Source: Bacillota bacterium | GTDB lineage: Bacteria; Bacillota; Clostridia; Christensenellales; SZUA-584 | DNA: 64,000 nt | Direction: 5' to 3' | Assembly: GCA_023460085.1 (NCBI GenBank) | Contig: JAEWRI010000009.1 | Location: 1-64,000, forward strand | Shown: one piece after another, positions 42,689 through 51,632 of the stretch | Numbering within the stretch: the first letter of the stretch is position 1 | Layout: each line of letters starts with the position of its first letter | Translations under genes and position numbers: made by a program | The notes under the pieces: generated by a model | Told to the model about the DNA's origin: nothing | Databases searched by the model: none | What the model saw: only the letters and a program-made list of their open reading frames with translations

Positions 42689-43957
42689 CTATACTGCAGC
42701 TTTAGGCAATGTGGAACCAGCATACGGCATCACATAGCACCGGGCACCCGAACCCAGCTGCTTCCGCGCGGCATCGAAGGCCTGCTGCAGATCGGCAAAC
42801 GGCTCCATAAACATGCTCCGGACAAAATCCGGCTCCATGTCGGAAACCAGAAAAATGCGCTTGGTGGCGAGCACCATGCTGATTGCCGCCGCTTTGTGCC
42901 CGCCCAGCTCGAAGCGGCACGCGATTTCCTTCACCATGTCCGCCGGACACGGAAAGCCCGTCATCCAGCGTTCAAACACTTCCTCGCCCAAGCCCTCCTT
43001 GCAGCACGCGCAGAGTATGATAATGCCGCCGTCACGGCACGCGTGCTTGGCGTTGTCCAGCGCCTTTTGGGCCTGATACAGGTTGATGTCCTTGGGGTAC
43101 CCTCCCGCCGACGCAACCACGATATCCGCCTGCCGTTCGATTCTCACCTTATAGAGTGTGTCGAGAAACGCGCAGGCTTGGCGATGCGCCTGAATATAGT
43201 GTCCCGCACTGGCGTGAATGATCTTCTTCCTTTCATCCAGCACGACGTTGATGATAAAGTCCAAGCGGACAAAATCGGTGACGCTGTCGATGTCCTCGCG
43301 TACCGGGTTGCCGTCAAGCCTGCCCGCGACGGCAGTGTCCCGCACCATCATAGAATGATTGGCCTGTATCGCGTTATGCGTTGAGACTCCGGGCATAATC
43401 GCTTTCGCGCCGCCCGAATATCCCGCAAAGTAATGATACTCCACATTTCCGAAGGCGATCACCCTGTCGGCTTGTGCGACAGGGCGAAAAATCTCCACGG
43501 GCGTTCCCTGCTTTGTCGTTCCCATTAAAACGCAATCGTTGGTATCAAGGTCTACGCTTTTCACTTTGAGAAAATTCTCTTCACCCAGAAGGTACTTTTG
43601 TTCTTCAGGGGTATGCTTCCTATGGTTGCCCAATGCAAACACGATGCAGATATCGCTGAGGGAACAGCCCGCGGATTCAATCTCTTTCAATACATGGGGA
43701 AGCACAACGGCGGTTGGCATCGGGCGGGTGATATCGCTGGTGATGATTACTATTTTCTCGCCGGGCTTGACAATCTGCGACAGTCTTGGCGTACCCACGG
43801 GCGTCTCCAGCGCACGCAAAACCGCTTCCGCGCCGGTAAGCTCCGCCTGTACCGCGTTGGGTTTCATGACGCCCAGCAGATTATCATTCTGAATGTCCAG
43901 CGTCTTTGTCGTTTTGTCGTAACCCAGCTCGAATTTCATATACCTCAGACCTTCCAT
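42689..43957 (-). CDS. LarA-family nickel-pincer 2-hydroxyacid racemase
   Basis: 422 residues if it starts at 43957, where the ATG overlaps the lpdA stop (TAATG). An ATG at 43939 with a close GAGG is the alternative. The residues that hold the NPN nickel cofactor and substrate in lactate racemase are present: H106/H109 (GNHRKHT), H169 and K179 (HYFAGYSGGAK, ten apart as in H174/K184) and H195, numbered from the second ATG. It should therefore racemise a 2-hydroxyacid. LarA homologues include malate and other hydroxyacid racemases. Here it sits in line with malic enzyme and a pyruvate dehydrogenase set, so malate is my preferred substrate. The LarB/C/E cofactor genes are not in the window. Confidence 0.85.
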   Translation of the reverse strand: MEGLRYMKFELGYDKTTKTLDIQNDNLLGVMKPNAVQAELTGAEAVLRALETPVGTPRLSQIVKPGEKIVIITSDITRPMPTAVVLPHVLKEIESAGCSLSDICIVFALGNHRKHTPEEQKYLLGEENFLKVKSVDLDTNDCVLMGTTKQGTPVEIFRPVAQADRVIAFGNVEYHYFAGYSGGAKAIMPGVSTHNAIQANHSMMVRDTAVAGRLDGNPVREDIDSVTDFVRLDFIINVVLDERKKIIHASAGHYIQAHRQACAFLDTLYKVRIERQADIVVASAGGYPKDINLYQAQKALDNAKHACRDGGIIILCACCKEGLGEEVFERWMTGFPCPADMVKEIACRFELGGHKAAAISMVLATKRIFLVSDMEPDFVRSMFMEPFADLQQAFDAARKQLGSGARCYVMPYAGSTLPKAAV

Positions 43958-45321
43958 TACTGGTGGATGCCATGACCCTGCGCGGCATGCGCGGCTTCCA
44001 TAATCATCTCGGACACAGTGGGATGCGCGTGGATGGTATCGGACAGCTCATCCAAAGTGCCTTCAGCCCGCATGGCAGCGCCTATTTCTCCGATGATGTC
44101 GGTCGCGCGCGGCGCCATGATGTGACAGCCCAGCAGCTCGCCCGTCTTTTCTTCAACGATGAGCTTAACCGTACCCGCGGTCTCCCCCATAATCATGGAG
44201 CGCCCGTTGGCGGCGGTGGCAAAGCGGCCCACTTTATACGCAAGCCCTTTCTCCTTCGCCTGACCCTCGCTGAGTCCTATGCTGGCAATCTCCGGCTCTG
44301 TATACACACAGGAAGGCACGATGCCATAATCCATCCGTCGGGTTGCTCCCGCGATGCTTTCCGCGGCCACGAGCGCCTGTGCCGACGCCACATGCGCCAG
44401 CTGCACTTTTCCCGTCACATCGCCGATGGCCCAGATACCCGGCACGTTGGTTTTCAGATACTCATCCACTACGACGAATCCGCGGCTCAGCGCTACGCCC
44501 GCGGCTTCCAGATTTAATCCGTCGGTCACCGGCCTGCGCCCCACGGCGACGATGCATGCCTCCGCGGTGACACTGCGGGCTTCGCCCTGCGTATAGTGCA
44601 CGGTGACGCCCGTCTCAATACGGTCCACCTTTGCGCCAACCGCAATGTCGACGCCGCGCCTCGCAAGTTCCTTCCGCATCAGCGCGGAGATCTCCGCGTC
44701 GATGGGCGGCAGAATCTCCGGCAGCATCTCGATAACCGTTACCTTGACATCGAGCGCCGCAAACAGCGTGGCGAACTCAATGCCGATGACGCCGCCGCCG
44801 ATGATGACAACGCTCTTGGGGCACTGCGTCCACGAGAGCACCGCGTCGGAATCCACGACGCCCGGCGTATCGATCCCGGGAATGGGCACGCGCGCGGGCG
44901 CGGAGCCCGTCGCGATGATGATATCCTTCGCTTCAATCTCGTCCCCGCCGACAAGCAGCGTGTGCGCGTCCTGGAAGGACGCGGCCCCGGCGATGACCTC
45001 CACGCCGTTCTTCTTCTCCAGCGCGGCAACGCCCTTGCGCAGCCTGTCCACCACGGTCGCTTTGCGAGCCGCGATCTTCGCGTAATCGAATGCCGCCGGG
45101 CCTGCCGAAATGCCGTATACCGCCGCATCCCGCACGGTGCGATACACCTCCGCGCTTTGCAGCAGTGCTTTTGTCGGAATACACCCGCGGTTCAGACACG
45201 TGCCGCCCAGTTCCGCCTTCTCTATCAACGCACACTTTTTGCCCAGCTGAGCGAGGCGAATCGCCGCTACATAGCCGCCCGGGCCTCCGCCGATAACAAC
45301 GGCGTCAAATTGTTTCTTCAT
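43957..45321 (-). CDS. lpdA: Dihydrolipoyl dehydrogenase (E3)
   Basis: 454 residues. FAD-binding VVIGGGPGGYVAAI, redox-active disulfide C42/C47 (GGTCLNRGC), NAD-binding VVIIGGGVIGIEFATLFAALDVKVTVIE, and the C-terminal dimer base HAHPTVSEMIMEA with the catalytic His-Glu. It re-oxidises the lipoyl arm of the E2 encoded just upstream (9 bases apart) and makes NADH. No lipoyl domain is fused to it. Confidence 0.95.
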   Translation of the reverse strand: MKKQFDAVVIGGGPGGYVAAIRLAQLGKKCALIEKAELGGTCLNRGCIPTKALLQSAEVYRTVRDAAVYGISAGPAAFDYAKIAARKATVVDRLRKGVAALEKKNGVEVIAGAASFQDAHTLLVGGDEIEAKDIIIATGSAPARVPIPGIDTPGVVDSDAVLSWTQCPKSVVIIGGGVIGIEFATLFAALDVKVTVIEMLPEILPPIDAEISALMRKELARRGVDIAVGAKVDRIETGVTVHYTQGEARSVTAEACIVAVGRRPVTDGLNLEAAGVALSRGFVVVDEYLKTNVPGIWAIGDVTGKVQLAHVASAQALVAAESIAGATRRMDYGIVPSCVYTEPEIASIGLSEGQAKEKGLAYKVGRFATAANGRSMIMGETAGTVKLIVEEKTGELLGCHIMAPRATDIIGEIGAAMRAEGTLDELSDTIHAHPTVSEMIMEAAHAAQGHGIHQ

Positions 45322-45330
45322 ATACGCACC

Positions 45331-46638
45331 TCAAAGCATCAGATAGGGCTGTTCAAGATACTGCTTTACGCGCGCGAGGAACTGTGCCGCCGGAGCGCCG
45401 TCCACGATGCGGTGATCATAGGACAGCGTAAGCTGCATAACAGGACGGATAACGATGGTATCATCGTCCGCCGCGACAGGCGTTCTGGCTATTTGCCCCA
45501 CCGCCAGTATCCCGGTTTCCGGCGGGTTGACGATGGCCACGAAGCTGTCCAGCCCGAACATGCCGAGATTGGAGATGGTAAAACTCCCGCCCTGGTATTC
45601 GCTGGGCTGCAGTTTGCCCGATTTGGCTTTGTCCGCCAGCGCCCGGATGCTTTGCGAGAGCTGCTCCAGCGTCATCAGATCGGCATCTATCACCACCGGC
45701 ACGATCAGGCCGCCGTCGACGGCGACCGCGATGCCAAGATTCACAAAGTCCTTCTGCAGTATGCCCTCCGGCGTTAATTCCGCGTTCATCGCGGGGTATT
45801 CCAGCAATGCCCGGCATACCGACAGCGCCACGATGTCGTTGAAGGATATCTTTTTGTCTGCCGCCTTGTACGCCTCGCGCAGGCGCGTCGCTTCGCTCAT
45901 GTCCACGCTGATGCGGTGGGAGGTCTGCGCGGCAGTGCGCAGGCTTTCCAGCATGCGTTCGGAGATGACCTTGCGCATGCCCTTGAACGGCACCAACGTG
46001 CCCTTGCGCTCCCCCGCGGGTTTGCGCGCCGTAATGGCTTTCATCACATCGTCGCGGACGATTTTGCCCGCCGTGCCGGTGCCCGTCAGCCCTGCCGTAT
46101 CCACGCCTTCCATCGCCGCCACCTTCTTCGCAAGCGGGGTGATGGCGGGCGCGGACGCCGCATACGCGACGACGTCCCTTTCGACGATCATGCCTTCATC
46201 GCCGGTCCCGGAGATCGCCTGATAGTCGATGCCCTTCTCCTCCGCCAATGACTTCGCGCGCGGCGTGATGAACACGCGCCCCTCCGCGGAAACCGCGGCA
46301 GCCTTCGGAGCCGCAGCCGGAGTCACCGCCGTTGCCGGGGCAGACTCGGCCGGCGGAGCGGCGGCAGGCGCGCTGCCAATCAGCGCCGAATAATCCTCTC
46401 CCGGCGCTCCGATGACCGCGATGGTCTCCGTGATGGGTACCACATCCCCCTCGCCGCGGACGATTTTGAGCAGCGTGCCGTCCTCCATCGCTTCGATGGT
46501 AATGGTCAGCTTATCCGTTTCCATCTCGAACAGCGGCTCGCCCTTAACGGCCCTTCCGCCTTCCTTTACAAGCCACTTTGTAATGGTGCCTTCCGTCATC
46601 TGAAGCCCCTGTTTGGGCATAATCACCTTGCTCGCCAT
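45331..46638 (-). CDS. Dihydrolipoamide acyltransferase (E2) of a pyruvate/acetoin-type complex
   Basis: 435 residues. The N-terminal lipoyl domain carries the lipoyl lysine K43 (METDKLT). An Ala/Pro linker follows, then two E3-binding domains in series (VFITPRAKSLAEEKGID... and ITPLAKKVAAMEGVDTAGLTGTG). The catalytic domain ends with HRIVDGAPAAQFLARVKQYLE, where the active His and Asp are present. Two peripheral-binding domains are unusual for a one-lipoyl E2. Gene order E1a-E1b-E2-E3 is that of Gram-positive pyruvate or acetoin dehydrogenase; with malic enzyme adjacent, pyruvate is the likely substrate. Confidence 0.92.
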   Translation of the reverse strand: MASKVIMPKQGLQMTEGTITKWLVKEGGRAVKGEPLFEMETDKLTITIEAMEDGTLLKIVRGEGDVVPITETIAVIGAPGEDYSALIGSAPAAAPPAESAPATAVTPAAAPKAAAVSAEGRVFITPRAKSLAEEKGIDYQAISGTGDEGMIVERDVVAYAASAPAITPLAKKVAAMEGVDTAGLTGTGTAGKIVRDDVMKAITARKPAGERKGTLVPFKGMRKVISERMLESLRTAAQTSHRISVDMSEATRLREAYKAADKKISFNDIVALSVCRALLEYPAMNAELTPEGILQKDFVNLGIAVAVDGGLIVPVVIDADLMTLEQLSQSIRALADKAKSGKLQPSEYQGGSFTISNLGMFGLDSFVAIVNPPETGILAVGQIARTPVAADDDTIVIRPVMQLTLSYDHRIVDGAPAAQFLARVKQYLEQPYLML

Positions 46639-46646
46639 GGCTCCTC

Positions 46647-47627
46647 CTATCTGTGAAGCGTGCGGTAAACCGCAGCCTTGATCTCATCCTTCTGCGGTAC
46701 CACGGCGTTTTCCAGCCCGAGGTTGAAAGGCAGCGTGCACATCTTCGCGCCCAGCCTCTCCGGCGGCGCATCCAGATATTTGAACGCGCGCTCCACGACG
46801 GACTCCGCAATCTCGGTACCGGGGCCCATGGTGCGGTGCGCCTCATGCACCGTGACAATGCGTCCGGTCTTCTTCACGGACTCCACCACGGTGTCGATAT
46901 CCAGCGGCACCAGCGTGCGCGGATCGATAACCTCGCAGGATATTCCCTCCGCCTCCAGTTCCACAACGGCTTCCATGGTGCGCGGCACATAGAGCAGGCT
47001 GCATACGATGGTCACGTCGCTGCCCGCCTGCACGATGCGCGCCTTGCCGAAAGGCACGGAGAATTCCGGATCATCAGGAACCTCGCCCTTCGTCGCGTAC
47101 AGCGCCTTGTGTTCAAAGAACAATACCGGGTTGTCGTCCCGAATGGCGGTGCGCAGCAGCCCCGCCGCGTCCGCAGGCGTGGAAGGACAGGCCACCTTCA
47201 TGCCGGGAATGTGCATGAACAGCGCTTCTACGGACTGCGAATGCTGGCCCGCGTTGCCGCGCCCCACACCCTGCTGTCCGCGCACAACAAGCGGCACTCT
47301 CGCTTTGCCGCCAAACATATAGCGTATCTTTGCCGCCTGGTTGAGCAGCTGATCCATGGCGACATACGTAAAGTCCATATACATCAGCTCCACCACGGGG
47401 CGCAGCCCCGCGCATGCCGCGCCGACACCCGCGCCCACGAAGGCGCTTTCGCTGATGGGCGTGTTGCGCACGCGTTTCGGGCCAAATTCATCGAGCAATC
47501 CGCGCGTACAGCCGAATATTCCGCCCTGCTCCGCAACGTCCTCGCCCATCACAAAAACGGTTTCATCGCGCCGCATCTCTTCGGCGAGCACATCCTTAAT
47601 CGCCTGCGCGTAAGTCTTGACAGCCAT
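46647..47627 (-). CDS. 2-oxoacid dehydrogenase E1 beta subunit
   Basis: 326 residues from the ATG at 47627, which overlaps the E1-alpha stop by one base (TGATG), with AGGAGG before it. Conserved E1-beta features: GEDVAEQGGIFGCTRGLLDEFG, RVRNTPISESAFVGAGVGAA, and HEAHRTMGPGTEIAESV. It forms the alpha2-beta2 thiamin-diphosphate enzyme with the previous gene. By eye, AcoB and PdhB are not separable. Confidence 0.93.
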   Translation of the reverse strand: MAVKTYAQAIKDVLAEEMRRDETVFVMGEDVAEQGGIFGCTRGLLDEFGPKRVRNTPISESAFVGAGVGAACAGLRPVVELMYMDFTYVAMDQLLNQAAKIRYMFGGKARVPLVVRGQQGVGRGNAGQHSQSVEALFMHIPGMKVACPSTPADAAGLLRTAIRDDNPVLFFEHKALYATKGEVPDDPEFSVPFGKARIVQAGSDVTIVCSLLYVPRTMEAVVELEAEGISCEVIDPRTLVPLDIDTVVESVKKTGRIVTVHEAHRTMGPGTEIAESVVERAFKYLDAPPERLGAKMCTLPFNLGLENAVVPQKDEIKAAVYRTLHR

Positions 47628-48610
47628 CACTTTGCCTCCTTTTCAGCGACGTAGTACACGTTGTCCATCACCGTGGCGGGATTCGGCTCCGGGCTGGCAA
47701 CCGCAAAAGCCGCTGCTTCTTCCACATCCGCATTGGCTTTCTGCTCGATGGCGTCCAGTTCTGCCTCTGTAGCGGTGTTTGCCTTCAGCATCTCGGACCG
47801 CATGCGCTTAATGGGGCATTTGTCCATCCATGCTTTTACTTCTTCGCGCGTACGGTACACCTCCGGATCGCCCGTCCAATGACCGCGCCAGCGCCCGGTC
47901 TTGCATTCGATGAGCGTCGGGCCTTTGCCTTGCCGCGCCCGTTTGATCGCCGTTTCAGCCGCCTCGTAGATCGCGAATACATCGTTGCCGTCCACTGTGA
48001 TGCCCGGGATGTCGTACCCCTTGGCGCGAACGCTGATGTCTTTGACAGACGTACTCTGCGCAGCGGAAACGGAGATCCCGAAGCCATTGTTTTCGCAGAC
48101 AAATATGACCGGCAGCTTCCACACGGACGCAAGGTTGATGCTCTCGTGGAAGGTGCCCTGATTGGAAGCGCCGTCGCCGAAAAACGCGACCGTGACGTTG
48201 GACTTTCCGAGGTAGCTTTGCGCCAGCGCGCCGCCCACCGCGATGGGAATGCCGCCGCCTACGATGGCATTGGCGCCAAGGTTTCCTTTTTTCAGGTCAG
48301 CGATGTGCATGGAACCGCCTCTGCCATGGCAGAACCCCGTTTCCTTGCCCATCAGCTCGGACATGGCCGCTTTGAGGTCGCCGCTCTTGGCAATGCCATG
48401 GCCGTGGCCGCGGTGCGTACTCGTGATATAGTCCTCGTCCGAAAGCTGCGAGATAATGGCCGACGCAATCGCTTCCTCTCCGGTGTAAAGATGCACGGAA
48501 CCGCGCAGCTTGTTGGCCGCGAAGAACTCGTACGCCTTCTCCTCAAAGAAGCGGATCTCGTTCATCACCCGGTAGATCCAGAGCTGTCTTTGTTTTTCGA
48601 TCGTTGCCAT
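47627..48610 (-). CDS. 2-oxoacid dehydrogenase E1 alpha subunit
   Basis: 327 residues from the ATG at 48610, with GGAGGAG before it; the longer frame has no such site. The thiamin-diphosphate motif is GDGASNQGTFHESINLA. HRGHGHGIAKSG, the CHGRGGSMHIAD loop and ECKTGRWRGHWTGDPEVYRTREEV are family-typical. It decarboxylates pyruvate (or acetoin) and acylates E2. First gene of the E1a-E1b-E2-E3-larA set, 112 bases downstream of malic enzyme without a clear terminator between them, so a common transcript is likely. Confidence 0.93.
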   Translation of the reverse strand: MATIEKQRQLWIYRVMNEIRFFEEKAYEFFAANKLRGSVHLYTGEEAIASAIISQLSDEDYITSTHRGHGHGIAKSGDLKAAMSELMGKETGFCHGRGGSMHIADLKKGNLGANAIVGGGIPIAVGGALAQSYLGKSNVTVAFFGDGASNQGTFHESINLASVWKLPVIFVCENNGFGISVSAAQSTSVKDISVRAKGYDIPGITVDGNDVFAIYEAAETAIKRARQGKGPTLIECKTGRWRGHWTGDPEVYRTREEVKAWMDKCPIKRMRSEMLKANTATEAELDAIEQKANADVEEAAAFAVASPEPNPATVMDNVYYVAEKEAK

Positions 48611-48722
48611 ATTCTCCTCCTCTATGTGATTCCAGATTACAGGCTCCGTTATTGGTCTGGCGCGAAAGCCCATGCCCCCGCGCCCGCTCACGCTGCCTAA
48701 GCTTCGGCAGGCTCGCTTTGTT

Positions 48723-49895
48723 CTATATCCTCGCTACACCGCTTTTGCGCGCCGCCTCGGCAACCGCTTTGGCAACCGCCCCGCCCACGCGCGGATCAAA
48801 CGGCGCGGGAATGACGTACTCGGAATTCAGCTCTTCATCAGAGACGAGGCCAGCCAGCGCGTACGCTGCCGCGATCTTCATCTCGTCATTGATGTCGCTC
48901 GCGCGCACATCCAGCGCGCCGCGGAATATTCCCGGGAATGCGAGCACGTTGTTGATCTGATTGGCGAAATCGCTGCGGCCGGTGCCGACAACGCTGGCGC
49001 CTGCCTTTATCGCAAGGTCCGGCATGATTTCCGGCGTCGGGTTGCTCATGGCGAATATGATGGGGTTGGGGTTCATGCTGCGCACCATTTCCTCGGATAC
49101 AATGCCCGGTGCCGAAACGCCGATGAATACGTCCGCGCCTTTGATGACCTCAGCCAGAGAGCCCTTCTTCATTTCGCGATTGGAGATCTTCGCCATTTCC
49201 TGCTTGAAGGGGTTAAGCCCTTCTCTGCCTTCCCAGATAGCGCCTTTGGTATCGCAGAGAATGACGTTGCGCAGGCCGAGGCTCATCAGCAGCTTTGTCA
49301 CCGCCACACCCGCGGCACCTGCGCCGGACACAACGCACTCCTGCTCCTCCAGCTTGCGGCCGGTGAACTTCATGGCGTTGATCATCGCGGCAGTGGTTAC
49401 CACCGCGGTTCCATGCTGATCGTCATGGAATATGGGGATGTCGCAGCGCTGCTTGAGCTTCTGCTCAATTTCGAAGCAACGCGGAGCAGCAATATCCTCG
49501 AGGTTGATCGCACCAAAGCTGCCGGAGATCTGATAGACTGTCTCGACGATGGTCTCCACGTCCTTGCTTTGAATGCAGAGCGGAAAGGCGTCCACATCGC
49601 CAAAAGCCTTAAACAGCACACACTTGCCTTCCATTACGGGCATGCCCGCCTCCGGGCCGATGTCGCCGAGGCCCAGCACCGCGGTTCCGTCGGTGATAAC
49701 CGCCGCCATATTCCATCTGCGCGTCAGTTCATAGCTCTTCGACTTGTCCTTCTGTATCTCCAGGCAGGGCTCCGCCACACCCGGCGTATAGGCCAGGGAC
49801 AGATCGTTTCTGTCTTTTACGGGCGTTTTTGCGATAACCTCAATCTTGCCCTTCCACTCATAGTGCTTTTTCAGGCTTTCTTTTCTGTAGTCCAC
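48723..49895 (-). CDS. NAD-dependent malic enzyme
   Basis: 390 residues of the short bacterial type. LAYTPGVAEPC binds malate, the catalytic Lys lies in VMEGKCVLFKAFG, the metal ligands in IFHDDQHGTAVVTTAA, and the NAD loop in VVSGAGAAGVAVTKLL. It converts L-malate to pyruvate, CO2 and NADH. It leads the operon that continues into pyruvate dehydrogenase subunits and a LarA-type racemase. A perfect TGGTA-T-TACCA operator (49928-49938) lies in its leader, facing a divergent GntR/FadR regulator. Confidence 0.94.
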   Translation of the reverse strand: MDYRKESLKKHYEWKGKIEVIAKTPVKDRNDLSLAYTPGVAEPCLEIQKDKSKSYELTRRWNMAAVITDGTAVLGLGDIGPEAGMPVMEGKCVLFKAFGDVDAFPLCIQSKDVETIVETVYQISGSFGAINLEDIAAPRCFEIEQKLKQRCDIPIFHDDQHGTAVVTTAAMINAMKFTGRKLEEQECVVSGAGAAGVAVTKLLMSLGLRNVILCDTKGAIWEGREGLNPFKQEMAKISNREMKKGSLAEVIKGADVFIGVSAPGIVSEEMVRSMNPNPIIFAMSNPTPEIMPDLAIKAGASVVGTGRSDFANQINNVLAFPGIFRGALDVRASDINDEMKIAAAYALAGLVSDEELNSEYVIPAPFDPRVGGAVAKAVAEAARKSGVARI

Positions 49896-49927
49896 TGTAT
49901 ACCTCCGTGATTACGTAAATTGTAATA

Positions 49928-49938
49928 TGGTATTACCA
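49928..49938. promoter_or_regulatory. GntR/FadR-type operator upstream of malic enzyme
   Basis: TGGTA-T-TACCA, a perfect palindrome of the TGGTnnnACCA class bound by FadR-subfamily regulators, 33 bases upstream of the malic-enzyme ATG. Related half sites (TGGTATGA) occur at 50090-50097 and 50122-50129 before the regulator. Confidence 0.72.
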
Positions 49939-50100
49939 ATATAATATCACAGGGTTAAACCCTTATCAACAGCAAATAGTCCTTAAAATTTGCATAATGG
50001 CTGTATTGCGATTGTTTTTATCACTAGTTTTCTATATTAAAGCGTATTTCTTTATAACGCTCCCAATATCATATAATTTTTTATTTACTTGGTATGACAA

Positions 50101-50130
50101 TTGGACATTTCTGTTGTGATATGGTATGAT
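50101..50130 (+). promoter_or_regulatory. Promoter of the GntR gene
   Basis: TTGGAC (50101-50106), 18-base spacer, TATGAT (50125-50130). A TGGTATGA half site overlaps the -10 box, suggesting autoregulation. Confidence 0.5.
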
Positions 50131-50170
50131 GCTTTATGCAATATACAATATCCTGCAAAGGGAAGATATT

Positions 50171-50866
50171 ATGCTTGAACCGCCAAAAAAGACAAGGTTG
50201 TACGAAAATATTATCGGGCAGCTCCTCGCCCTCATTAAGGACGGTACATTAAAGCCCGGGGATAAACTCCCGCCGGAGCGCAAGCTGGCGGAGGATCTTA
50301 ATGTGAGCCGAACTGCGATACGGGAGGCACTGCGCTCGCTGGAGAGCATGGGATACATCAGCTCCAAGGTGGGCGGCGGCACTTATATCAATAAAATCAC
50401 GCTGGGCAATGTGATGAACCCTTTTTCCGCCGTGCTTTCCCAGAACAAAAAACTGATCGCGGAGCTGTTTGAGGTCCGCATGCTGCTGGAAACGGAAATT
50501 GCGCGTCTGGCGGCCTTGCACATCACGCCGCAGAAAATTCAGGCGCTGCAGCGCGCGCTGGACGCAATGCGCTCCGATGTAGAGGCTGGCGGCAGCGGCG
50601 TCGATGGTGATAATGCCTTTCACAGCGTACTAGCCGCCGCTTCCGAAAACGAAGCCATGAAGCTGATTCTCGACATGTGCGGCGATTTGCTCGCCAGCGC
50701 ACGGGCGACAACACTCAGCATTGAGGGACGGCCTCGGCTAACGCTTCAGGAGCACGAGCAAATATTCGATGCGGTGCGCAAAGGCGACGGAACGCTTGCG
50801 GCAAAACGAATGAAACAGCACATTGCCGATGCGCAGCGCGTATTTGAAAAAGTCTCCGCAAAATAA
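50171..50866 (+). CDS. GntR/FadR-family regulator of the malate-pyruvate genes
   Basis: 231 residues from the ATG at 50171 (GGGAAG upstream). The wHTH is KLPPERKLAEDLNVSRTAIREALRSLESMGYISSKVGGGTYI. The FCD effector domain has conserved His/Asp metal-type residues (FHSVLAAASENEAMKL, QEHEQIFDAVRKGD...HIADAQ). PdhR and LldR belong to this subfamily and sense pyruvate or lactate. Its position opposite malic enzyme, with TGGT-N3-ACCA sites in the gap, makes it the likely regulator of that operon. Effector unproven. Confidence 0.92.
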   Translation: MLEPPKKTRLYENIIGQLLALIKDGTLKPGDKLPPERKLAEDLNVSRTAIREALRSLESMGYISSKVGGGTYINKITLGNVMNPFSAVLSQNKKLIAELFEVRMLLETEIARLAALHITPQKIQALQRALDAMRSDVEAGGSGVDGDNAFHSVLAAASENEAMKLILDMCGDLLASARATTLSIEGRPRLTLQEHEQIFDAVRKGDGTLAAKRMKQHIADAQRVFEKVSAK

Positions 50867-50881
50867 GCAACGAACACGCAA

Positions 50882-50906
50882 ATGCGCCCCGCAAAGCGGG
50901 GCGCAT
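50882..50906. terminator. Hairpin between GntR gene and DUF4956 gene
   Basis: 11-bp perfect stem ATGCGCCCCGC-AAA-GCGGGGCGCAT between convergent genes. There is no long T run on either side. Confidence 0.65.
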
Positions 50907-50934
50907 GTTGATTCAGCAGAGTTATCAAGCGGTT

Positions 50935-51618
50935 TCAGGAGATCATGTCGCCCTTGTAGCTGATCAGCGAAGCATCATGTACTCCCGGTATTGCCGAGAA
51001 GGCGTCTATCATTCCCGCATCACTTTCACGGATGTTCATTTCAATGGTCAGTTCCATCATGCCCTGAGAGATCATCTTGGATTTCAGCTTGCCCTGCGGC
51101 ATCTTGCGCAGAACAGCCTGTACTTCCTTCTTGCAGCTTTCGTCAAAGCGAATGACCAGCATGAAGGGATAGTGGTGCTTGGAACGGAAGAGATTCCATA
51201 CCAACAGGAAAATGCTGATAAGTACAGATGAGATAAGCGCAATCCACCATAGCTTAGCGCCCAGCGCAATGCCGCCCGCTATAGCCCAAAACATAAACAC
51301 CGTATCCATGGGGTCTTTTACAGCGGTGCGGAAACGCACGATGGACAGCGCGCCCACGAGGCCCAGCGAAAGCCAGGTATTCGCCGTAATTGGCATGATA
51401 ACCATTGCGGTTACCATGCACAGCATGATCAGCGAGGTACCGAAGCTTTTAACAAATATCACGCCGCTGAACGTAAGGCGGTAGATTAAATAGATCAGCA
51501 GTCCCAGCGCAAATGCGGATAAAAGGATCAGCACCGCATCAGTTACCGTTAAATCGGTCTTTTCCCCCAGGATGCTTTTCTTAAAGAAGTCCTCCGCCGC
51601 CAGCGAAATTGTGTTCAT
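50935..51618 (-). CDS. DUF4956 membrane protein
   Basis: 227 residues. Four to five membrane segments in residues 25-145 include the family's conserved TWLSLGLVGALSIVRFRTAVKDPMD. The last 75 residues form a small soluble ACT-like or ferredoxin-like domain (YPFMLVIRFDESCKKEVQAVLRKMPQGK). The function is unknown, but this family is regularly found beside VTC polyphosphate-polymerase and CotH genes, as here. It follows the VTC gene by 14 bases. Confidence 0.88.
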   Translation of the reverse strand: MNTISLAAEDFFKKSILGEKTDLTVTDAVLILLSAFALGLLIYLIYRLTFSGVIFVKSFGTSLIMLCMVTAMVIMPITANTWLSLGLVGALSIVRFRTAVKDPMDTVFMFWAIAGGIALGAKLWWIALISSVLISIFLLVWNLFRSKHHYPFMLVIRFDESCKKEVQAVLRKMPQGKLKSKMISQGMMELTIEMNIRESDAGMIDAFSAIPGVHDASLISYKGDMIS

Positions 51619-51632
51619 ACCGTTTTTTCCTC

